Part shown: positions 24,650 to 30,760 of the stretch, one piece after another
Position numbering within the stretch: the stretch's first letter is position 1
Layout: each line of letters starts with the position of its first letter
Source: an uncultured Enterobacteriaceae bacterium
GTDB lineage: Bacteria; Pseudomonadota; Gammaproteobacteria; Enterobacterales; Enterobacteriaceae
Assembly (NCBI GenBank): GCA_936920625.1
Contig: CAKZHC010000005.1
Location: forward strand, 1-30,760
Reading direction: 5' to 3'
DNA: 30,760 nucleotides
Made by a program: the position numbers and the translations under genes
The notes under the pieces: model-generated
The model's database searches: none
What the model saw: only the letters and a program-made list of their open reading frames with translations
Told to the model about the DNA's origin: nothing

Positions 24650-24669
24650 TAAGAAAGGAGTTCCTCATG

Positions 24670-25716
24670 TCAGGGAAATAATGTCACGAGCGGGTAGTTG
24701 TTATCCAGCTCATGCAGTTCGCCTATTAGTGACAATGTCACTTTTTCATGTGTCGCTACGGCTTTTATCGCTTCCTCAGCTTCAGCATCTGCTGCAATCA
24801 GCAGGCCTCCTGACGTTTGTGGATCGCAGAGCAACTGCCTCTGCAACAGATCCATCTCACCCAACAAATGGCCATAACTTTTGAAGTTACGCTCACTGCC
24901 ACCAGGCACACAACCTTGAGACAAGTAATATTCTATGCCCGGAAGACGCGGCACCGCACTGAAATAAACAGTTGCTCGAACCTGTGAACCCTGACACACC
25001 TCACAAAGATGGCCCATCAGCCCGAACCCGGTAACATCCGTCATCGCACGTACGCCTGAAATTTCCGCAAGCCGTGCACCGGCCCGATTAAGCTGACACA
25101 TAGTATCACGGGCAATATTAAGATGTTCTGGCAACAGCAGCCGCTGTTTTTCAGCCGTTGTCAGAATACCGGTTCCCAGCGGCTTGCTTAGCCACAAGCG
25201 ACATCCCGCACTGGCGGTACTATTACGTTTGATCTGGTGTGTTAAAACACGCCCCGTCACAGCCAGGCCAAAAATCGGCTCAGGTGCATCAATGGAATGG
25301 CCTCCTGCCAGAACAATTCCGGCTTGCTGGCAGGCGTAGCGCCCCCCTTCCACCACCTGACGAGCAACACTGGCTTTCAGTATATTCACTGGCCAGCCTA
25401 GTATGGCGACTGCCATAACAGGTGTGCCCCCCATTGCATAAATATCACTAATGGCATTAGTGGCAGCTATCCGTCCAAAATCAAAAGGATCATCAACAAT
25501 CGGCATAAAGAAATCGGTTGTACTAATGATAGCTGTTCCGTTTCCGATATCATAAATTGCTGCATCATCACGGGTATCATTACCCACTAGTAAGTTTGGA
25601 TCCTCAAAAATCACAGATGCCGGTTTAAGAATAGCTTCGAGTACTGTGGGTGCAATTTTGCAGCCACAGCCTGCGCCGTGGCTATATTGAGTCAAATGGA
25701 CTGGGGAATCGCTCAT
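24670..25716 (-). CDS. selD: Selenide, water dikinase
   Basis: SelD makes selenophosphate from selenide and ATP, the selenium donor for selenocysteine tRNA and 2-selenouridine. From ATG 25716 it has 348 residues (E. coli 347). aaggag lies six bases upstream, while the in-frame ATG at 25722 abuts it. The catalytic Cys17 and Lys20 lie in GAGCGCK, so this is the Cys form, not selenocysteine. RDDAAIYDIGNGTAIIST, TDFFMPIVDDPFDFGRIAA, AGGHSIDAPEPIFGLAVTG and LLCDPQTSGGLLIA match the family. No selA, selB or selC is in the window. Confidence 0.97.
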   Translation of the reverse strand: MSDSPVHLTQYSHGAGCGCKIAPTVLEAILKPASVIFEDPNLLVGNDTRDDAAIYDIGNGTAIISTTDFFMPIVDDPFDFGRIAATNAISDIYAMGGTPVMAVAILGWPVNILKASVARQVVEGGRYACQQAGIVLAGGHSIDAPEPIFGLAVTGRVLTHQIKRNSTASAGCRLWLSKPLGTGILTTAEKQRLLLPEHLNIARDTMCQLNRAGARLAEISGVRAMTDVTGFGLMGHLCEVCQGSQVRATVYFSAVPRLPGIEYYLSQGCVPGGSERNFKSYGHLLGEMDLLQRQLLCDPQTSGGLLIAADAEAEEAIKAVATHEKVTLSLIGELHELDNNYPLVTLFP

Positions 25717-25875
25717 AGCCATCTCCTTGCTGAAAGCTGTTCATGCCTGCTCCTGACACTTCGCGAGTTGCACCGTGCTCCCGCAGAAAATAAACTGCCC
25801 ACCTGCTAACTGGGATTCAATACCGGAGCACTCTTGTAAAACAAAAGTCAACTGCTGTCAGGAGCGTGAAGTTTT

Positions 25876-26427
25876 TCAAAAATAACTGACAAAATTTTTA
25901 GTATCAAGCTGGGTTATGCTGGAAGACGTTTTGAGAGAAAGTGTGCCCAGATACAAAAATCCAACAATCACATCTTCTGCCCGACAACCCATAGCGTTGC
26001 GTACTTCATTATTTTCGGTCCAGGCCCCCGTGCGCCAGATGCCATTAAACCCTTGTGCCAGTGCTGCCATTTGCATTGCCATTACAGCACAGCCTGCTGA
26101 GATAACCTGCTCATGGCGGGGTATTACAGACTGTGTCTGACAACAGGCTATAACCGTGATAATCATTGGAGCACGATAAGGCGCCTGTCGCGACTTTTCA
26201 ATCTGCTTATCGTCCCGCTTTTCCTGACGGGCAATCGTCACGAGTAGCTCACTGAAGCGATCCTGTCCCTCTTTTTCAATAACAACAAAACGCCAGGGGC
26301 GTAACGTACCATGGTCCGGTGCCCGCATCGCAGCCCGAAAAATATTTTCGAGCACCTCTCCAGCAGGGGCCGGTGCAGTCAGACGTGACGCTGAACGGCG
26401 GTTTAGTAGTAACTCCAGAGCTTCCAT
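25876..26427 (-). CDS. ydjA: Nitroreductase family protein YdjA
   Basis: YdjA is a small FMN-dependent reductase with unknown natural substrate. From ATG 26427 (MEALELLLNRRSASRL) it is 183 residues, as in E. coli, with aaggagag upstream. The longer frame to 26460 is not conserved. The flavin-binding RRSASRL and RAAMRAPDHGTLRPWRFVVI stretches are present. So are SAGCAVMAMQMAALAQGFNG and GIWRTGAW, with VGFLYLGT near the end. It lies 159 bases upstream of selD on the same strand and is divergent from sppA. Confidence 0.95.
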   Translation of the reverse strand: MEALELLLNRRSASRLTAPAPAGEVLENIFRAAMRAPDHGTLRPWRFVVIEKEGQDRFSELLVTIARQEKRDDKQIEKSRQAPYRAPMIITVIACCQTQSVIPRHEQVISAGCAVMAMQMAALAQGFNGIWRTGAWTENNEVRNAMGCRAEDVIVGFLYLGTLSLKTSSSITQLDTKNFVSYF

Positions 26428-26521
26428 CTTTCTCTCCTTACGAATGATAATAGTTTGCATTTACCTGAAGCAACACACTAGCACGCCAGCAGAGTTTGTC
26501 ACAGCCATGTCGTTTTTCTTA

Positions 26522-26549
26522 CTGACATTTCTGCCAGCGCTAATATAGG
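26522..26549 (+). promoter_or_regulatory. Likely sppA promoter
   Basis: ctgaca at 26522-26527 (5 of 6 to TTGACA) and tatagg at 26544-26549 (4 of 6 to TATAAT) are spaced by 16 bases. The leader to the sppA ATG is about 60 bases and contains a weak ctgat/atcag stem at 26567-26587. It was chosen by eye. Confidence 0.45.
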
Positions 26550-26618
26550 ATATCAACTATTCTCTCCTGATCATTTTTATTTATCAGGAATTAGTTCTCG
26601 CAATTTTAGGGAGATGAC

Positions 26619-28472
26619 ATGCGAATCTTATGGCTATTTACCTCCAAGTTCCTAAAGGTAACCTGGCGTCTGATAAACTTTATCAGAGAGTTTGTACTCA
26701 ACTTGCTCTTGCTGTTTCTGGTCATTGCAGGCCTGAGTCTGTGGGTACAATTTAAGACGTTAACTTCCAATGCTTATGTTCCAAAAGGCGCACTGGTGTT
26801 GGATCTGAGCGGTGTCGTTGTTGATAAACCAACAGTTAATAAAAGGCTAAGTAAAGTGGCCCGCTATTTGCTGGGTTCCAATAACGATCATTTGGAAGAG
26901 AATTCTCTGTTTCAACTGGCTAAAGCCATCCATCAGGCAAAAACTGATAGCAGGATTACAGGTATTGTTCTCGATTTGAAAAATTTTTCTGGGGGAGATC
27001 AGCCTTCTCTTCAGTACATTGGCAAATACCTGCGTGATTTTCGTGATTCAGGTAAGCCCATTTTTGCCATCGGTGATAACTACAGTCAGGCTCAATATTA
27101 TCTCGCCAGTTTTGCCAACAAGATATATCTGTCACCTCAGGGCAGCATAGATTTGCATGGATTTGCTACTAATTCTCTCTATTTCAAATCACTACTCGAC
27201 AAACTTAAAGTCAGCAGCCATATCTTTCGCGTGGGTACGTATAAATCGGCTGTAGAGCCACTGTTGCGGGATAATATGTCACCAGCTGCACGTGAAGCGG
27301 ATACCCGCTGGGTGAGCGAGTTATGGAGTAATTATTTGCATCAGCTGGCAGCAAACCGCCAGATTACGCCAGAACAGGTCTTTCCGGGCGCATCGGGCCT
27401 GATTGCTGCCTTACAGCAGACAGATGGGGATACCTCCCGCTACGCCCGCGAGGCAAAGCTGGTCGATGAGGTGGCATCTCAGGCAGAAGTAGAGCAACAG
27501 CTTATCAGGGTCTTTGGTGAAGATTCTCAGGGCTATGGCTATCGCGGCACCAGTGTCTATAATTACCCACTACAAGATCAAGTCAGACGGGGGAATATCG
27601 CGGTAGTTTTCGTTAATGGTGCTATCGTTGACGGTGAAGATACGCCGGGAAGCGCTGGCGGCGATACAATTGCCGCTCAGATCCGCGAAGCCCGCCTGAA
27701 TGATGATATTAAAGCGATTGTCCTGCGTGTTAACAGCCCCGGTGGGAGCGTCACTGCTTCAGAAACTATTCGTCAGGAGCTGGCTGCTGCTAAAACAGCG
27801 GGTAAACCCATCATCGTTTCGATGGGTGGCATGGCAGCCTCAGGAGGCTACTGGATATCCACCCCTGGCAATTACATCATCGCCAGCCCCACTACCCTGA
27901 CAGGCTCTATTGGCATCTTCGGCGTAATTAATACTGTGGAAAAATCGCTGGATGACATTGGCGTGCACACAGATGGCGTTTCAACTTCGCCACTGGCAGA
28001 TGTAACAGTAACTAAAGCACTGCCGAAGGAAGTGCAGCAAATAATGCAAATCAGCATTCAGCGGGGCTACAAAAACTTCATCGATCTGGTTGCTAAATCA
28101 CGCAATAAGACACCAGAGCAAGTCGACAACATTGCCCAGGGCCATGTGTGGACAGGCAGTGATGCCCTGTCCAATGGACTGGTTGATAATCTTGGGGATT
28201 TTGATGATGCTGTAGCCAAAGCAGCGGAACTGGCGAAAATTGATAACCCCGTCCTTAACTGGTATCAGGATGAAACAACATTCACCGATCTGTTGCTGGC
28301 AAAAATGGAAGTTTATCTGCAAAGTGCTTTTTCTGGCGCCCTGCTTACTTACCTTCCAGCCCCAGTGAATAGTGTGCTAAATACCGTAAAAAAACAGCCT
28401 GGTCTGTTTGATACAATGAATGATCCCCAGCACCGTTATGCCATTTGCCTGACCTGTGGTAACGTCCGCTAA
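26619..28472 (+). CDS. sppA: Signal peptide peptidase SppA (protease IV)
   Basis: SppA is an inner-membrane serine protease that degrades cleaved signal peptides on the periplasmic side. The 617-residue product (E. coli 618) is the long form with two tandem domains. The N-terminal anchor spans about 26-45 (LNLLLLFLVIAGLSLWVQF). The catalytic Lys209 lies in VGTYKSAVEPLLRDNMS of the first domain, and the Ser408 nucleophile in SMGGMAASGGYWIS of the second. The end HRYAICLTCGNVR is as in E. coli. The ATG has agggag five bases upstream. A strong terminator follows. Confidence 0.97.
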   Translation: MRILWLFTSKFLKVTWRLINFIREFVLNLLLLFLVIAGLSLWVQFKTLTSNAYVPKGALVLDLSGVVVDKPTVNKRLSKVARYLLGSNNDHLEENSLFQLAKAIHQAKTDSRITGIVLDLKNFSGGDQPSLQYIGKYLRDFRDSGKPIFAIGDNYSQAQYYLASFANKIYLSPQGSIDLHGFATNSLYFKSLLDKLKVSSHIFRVGTYKSAVEPLLRDNMSPAAREADTRWVSELWSNYLHQLAANRQITPEQVFPGASGLIAALQQTDGDTSRYAREAKLVDEVASQAEVEQQLIRVFGEDSQGYGYRGTSVYNYPLQDQVRRGNIAVVFVNGAIVDGEDTPGSAGGDTIAAQIREARLNDDIKAIVLRVNSPGGSVTASETIRQELAAAKTAGKPIIVSMGGMAASGGYWISTPGNYIIASPTTLTGSIGIFGVINTVEKSLDDIGVHTDGVSTSPLADVTVTKALPKEVQQIMQISIQRGYKNFIDLVAKSRNKTPEQVDNIAQGHVWTGSDALSNGLVDNLGDFDDAVAKAAELAKIDNPVLNWYQDETTFTDLLLAKMEVYLQSAFSGALLTYLPAPVNSVLNTVKKQPGLFDTMNDPQHRYAICLTCGNVR

Positions 28473-28481
28473 TCACTGCTA

Positions 28482-28513
28482 CAGTCCGGCTTTCAGGCCG
28501 GGCTGTTTTTTTT
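28482..28513 (+). terminator. sppA rho-independent terminator
   Basis: cagtccggc and gccgggctg form a 9-bp stem with one G-T pair and a short loop, followed by eight T (28506-28513). It begins ten bases after the sppA stop. Confidence 0.85.
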
Positions 28514-28563
28514 CTGTTTTCCTTCTTATACTCACGCTTTCTAACAACAAACCTTATTTGAAA

Positions 28564-29577
28564 ATGCAGAGCAAAAAATCAATCTATGTTGCCTACACTG
28601 GCGGCACCATAGGCATGCAACGCTCCAGTCAGGGTTATATCCCTGTTTCTGGTTATCTTCAGCAACAGCTGACCCGAATGCCGGAATTTCATCGTGCAGA
28701 GATGCCAGTGTTTACCATTAACGAATATCAGCCATTAATTGACTCGTCTGATATGACTCCTGAAACATGGCAAATCATTGCTAATGATATTTACGCTAAT
28801 TATGAGGATTATGATGGTTTCGTTATTCTGCATGGCACCGACACCATGGCCTGGACGGCTTCTGCTCTGTCATTCATGCTGGAAAATCTGACAAAACCCG
28901 TCATCATAACGGGAGCACAAATACCACTGGCAGAGTTACGATCCGACGGGCAGCAAAATATGCTCAACGCCCTGTATATTGCCGCCAACTACCCGGTTAA
29001 CGAAGTCACGCTTTTTTTTGACCACATGCTGTACCGTGGCAACCGCACCACTAAAGTTCATGCTGACGGCTTTGCCCCGTTTGCATCGCCTAATCTGTCC
29101 CCGCTGCTGGAGGCAGGTATTCATATTCGCCGCCTTGGCACGCCTGATATTGCGCCTGGTACCGGCTCGCTTCACGTTCACTCTGTCCGACCTCAGGCCG
29201 TAAGTGTAGTCACTCTCTATCCCGGCATTTCAGCTGATGTAATTAGCAATGCCTTGCACTCTCCTGTTAACGCACTGATTTTACGCACTTATGGTGTGGG
29301 TAATGCCCCCCAGAGTGAATCTATGCTGCGTGAACTGTCACAGGCCTCAGAACGTGGTATTGTCGTCGTGAATCTTACTCAGTGCCTGTCAGGCAAAGTC
29401 GATATGGGGGGATATGCTACGGGGAATGCGCTTGCCGATGCCGGCGTCATCAGCGGTGGTGATATGACGGTTGAGGCCACACTCACTAAACTTCATTACC
29501 TGCTTAGTCTGAATCTGGAAGCTGATATTGTCCGCCAAAAGATGCAGAACTCTCTGCGTGGTGAATTAACTCTCTGA
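28564..29577 (+). CDS. ansA: L-asparaginase I (cytoplasmic)
   Basis: AnsA hydrolyses asparagine to aspartate and ammonia in the cytoplasm. From ATG 28564 it has 337 residues (E. coli 338). The frame open to 28456 overlaps the sppA end and terminator and is not used. Catalytic Thr15 is in AYTGGTIG, and the second Thr-Asp is in ILHGTDTMAWTAS. IPLAELRSDGQQNMLNALYI, LYRGNRTTKVHADGF and LTQCLSGKVDMGGYATGNAL match the family. There is no signal peptide, as expected for type I. The ribosome site is weak. pncA begins 12 bases after, so the two form an operon as in E. coli. Confidence 0.96.
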   Translation: MQSKKSIYVAYTGGTIGMQRSSQGYIPVSGYLQQQLTRMPEFHRAEMPVFTINEYQPLIDSSDMTPETWQIIANDIYANYEDYDGFVILHGTDTMAWTASALSFMLENLTKPVIITGAQIPLAELRSDGQQNMLNALYIAANYPVNEVTLFFDHMLYRGNRTTKVHADGFAPFASPNLSPLLEAGIHIRRLGTPDIAPGTGSLHVHSVRPQAVSVVTLYPGISADVISNALHSPVNALILRTYGVGNAPQSESMLRELSQASERGIVVVNLTQCLSGKVDMGGYATGNALADAGVISGGDMTVEATLTKLHYLLSLNLEADIVRQKMQNSLRGELTL

Positions 29578-29589
29578 CAAGGTACCCGT

Positions 29590-30213
29590 GTGTATCAACA
29601 TCATGCACTATTGTTAATTGATATTCAGAACGATTTCTGTCCGGGTGGCGCGTTAGCTGTCTCTGGTGGTGATCAGGTGGTTCCGATCGCTAACCATTAT
29701 ATCACCCGGTGGAAAGAGTACGGCGGACTGGTAATAGCAACACAAGACTGGCATCCCGCTAACCACCAGAGTTTTGCTGACAATGCCGGTGTCCGGCCCG
29801 GTGAAACAGGTGTGCTAAATGGGATACCCCAGATATTCTGGCCCGTGCACTGTGTGCAGTACAGCTTTGGCGCAGCGTTCCATCCCGAACTTAATATCGA
29901 TCTGTGCGATCATGTGGTGCAAAAAGGTCAGGAGGCGGGAATGGACAGCTACAGCGCGTTTTACGACAATGGTCATCGCCGTACAACCGGACTGGAACAC
30001 TATCTGCGTGATCATCACATTAGACAGCTGACAATAATGGGTCTGGCGACAGATTACTGTGTGAAATACAGTGTGGCTGATGCACGTTCTGCCGGGTTTC
30101 ATGTTAATGTTCTGGCAGCAGGTTGCCAGGGAGTTAATCTGCAACCTGCTGATAGCCATAACGCTTTTGCCGAGATGATACGCTACGGCGCGCAACTTAT
30201 TACATCAGATTAA
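29590..30213 (+). CDS. pncA: Nicotinamidase
   Basis: PncA converts nicotinamide to nicotinate for NAD salvage, and activates pyrazinamide in bacteria that take it up. The 207-residue product (E. coli 213) starts at GTG 29590 with aagg seven bases upstream. The catalytic triad is visible: Asp11 in LLIDIQNDFCPGG, Lys112 in VVQKGQE and Cys157 in LATDYCVKYSV. The metal site is in TQDWHP and PVHCVQ. It is cotranscribed with ansA. No terminator is seen before the convergent ankyrin gene. Confidence 0.96.
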   Translation: MYQHHALLLIDIQNDFCPGGALAVSGGDQVVPIANHYITRWKEYGGLVIATQDWHPANHQSFADNAGVRPGETGVLNGIPQIFWPVHCVQYSFGAAFHPELNIDLCDHVVQKGQEAGMDSYSAFYDNGHRRTTGLEHYLRDHHIRQLTIMGLATDYCVKYSVADARSAGFHVNVLAAGCQGVNLQPADSHNAFAEMIRYGAQLITSD

Positions 30214-30251
30214 AATAACCAGCCAGGCGCTCAGATGGATAATAGTAGTTA

Positions 30252-30760
30252 TCACAATTTCCTGCCATCCCGCTCGTCGAGCATCTGCTGTAATTCCAGA
30301 AGCTGCAGGTGATATGCAGACCCCGGCCTCGACTCTTTTATGCCCCGCTCGAGCAGTTTTCTGAAAGACCAGCCCAGGTTATCTTTTATATCTGCATCCG
30401 CCCCGAGGCTAATTAACAGCTTTATATGATCGGTTTCCATAATATTTAAGGCAGCATTTATTAAAGTTCGTCCAAGTGAATCGGTCATATTAATATCCGC
30501 GCCATAAGCGATCAGGGTTTTGAGGGTTTCGGTGTTGGTGGCCCATACCGTTTCAAACAGAAGCGGTTCACCATGAACCTTGTCACGCGCATTAGGCGAA
30601 AGGCCGCCATCGAGCATCGCCTGCAGCCAGATCCCTCTGTTGCCCTTTGCATAAAATTCTGCCGGGCTGCCCGGCATAACCGGATTAGGCTGCATCGGGT
30701 CCGCTCCTGCTCTGACCAGGTCAGTGATAATCTGCAGCCGGTGCGGCGGGTTATCGTTGT
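30252..30760 (-). CDS. Ankyrin-repeat protein, 5' end outside the window
   Basis: The leftward frame ends at 30252 and is open to the edge of the window. Upstream of ATG 30695 it reads HRLQIITDLVRAGADPMQPN, a clear ankyrin end, so that ATG is internal and the gene is partial. At least three repeats are visible, with the typical LLxxGAD pattern: LVRAGADP, LIAYGADINMTDSLGRTLIN and LLISLGADADIKDNLG. The C-terminus is a charged helix (LQLLELQQMLDERDGRKL). Proteins of this kind, with the FYAKGNRG motif, occur next to type VI secretion effectors, where some act as immunity proteins. That is recall, and nothing here confirms it. E. coli has no such gene beside pncA. Confidence 0.75.
   Translation of the reverse strand, partial: NDNPPHRLQIITDLVRAGADPMQPNPVMPGSPAEFYAKGNRGIWLQAMLDGGLSPNARDKVHGEPLLFETVWATNTETLKTLIAYGADINMTDSLGRTLINAALNIMETDHIKLLISLGADADIKDNLGWSFRKLLERGIKESRPGSAYHLQLLELQQMLDERDGRKL

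Overview
The window is a chromosomal segment of an enterobacterium. Nearly every housekeeping gene matches the Escherichia coli protein closely in length and motif order: lpp, tonB, yciI, clsA, yciU, oppABCDF, galU, rssB, rssA, purU, xthA, ynjH, topB, selD, ydjA, sppA, ansA and pncA. Divergence, gene order and a moderate AT bias fit a plant- or insect-associated member of Erwiniaceae or a relative. That placement is an inference from memory of these families, not a computed result. No tRNA, rRNA, CRISPR array or insertion sequence is visible.

Layout, left to right. (1) 1-800: lpp with its promoter and terminator, then only the C-terminal third of the L,D-transpeptidase gene that normally neighbours it. 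(2) 800-5130: a short junction carrying an orphan Fur-box-like site, a yciA gene broken by an in-frame stop, tonB, yciI, clsA and yciU. (3) 5128-10738: the complete leftward oligopeptide permease operon oppABCDF. (4) 10739-14450: an AT-rich accessory stretch where E. coli has ychE-adhE-tdk-hns. It holds a LysO-family exporter gene and two tandem, diverged copies of an unrecognised gene. The second copy is frameshifted and carries an expanded 10-residue repeat. (5) 14503-19998: a leftward set making UDP-sugars (galU, ugd, UDP-glucuronate 4-epimerase), then rssB and rssA. (6) 20483-30213: purU, xthA, ynjH, topB, selD, ydjA, sppA, ansA and pncA. (7) 30252 to the edge: an ankyrin-repeat gene running out of the window.

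How the genes work together. OppABCDF imports peptides. GalU makes UDP-glucose, Ugd oxidises it to UDP-glucuronate, and the epimerase turns that into UDP-galacturonate for surface polysaccharide. RssB is the adaptor that delivers RpoS to ClpXP, but here its receiver domain has lost a conserved metal-binding Asp. TopB, XthA, SelD, SppA, AnsA and PncA cover DNA topology and repair, selenium activation, signal-peptide degradation, asparagine use and NAD salvage.

Three signs of decay (ldt fragment, yciA nonsense codon, frameshifted tandem copy) and several breaks from E. coli gene order suggest a rearranged lineage that is losing genes. The most unusual content is the tandem paralog pair at 12.6-14.35 kb. 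Its conserved core resembles the glycine/proline hydrophobic segment of polymorphic toxins, and each copy has a matching leader dyad.
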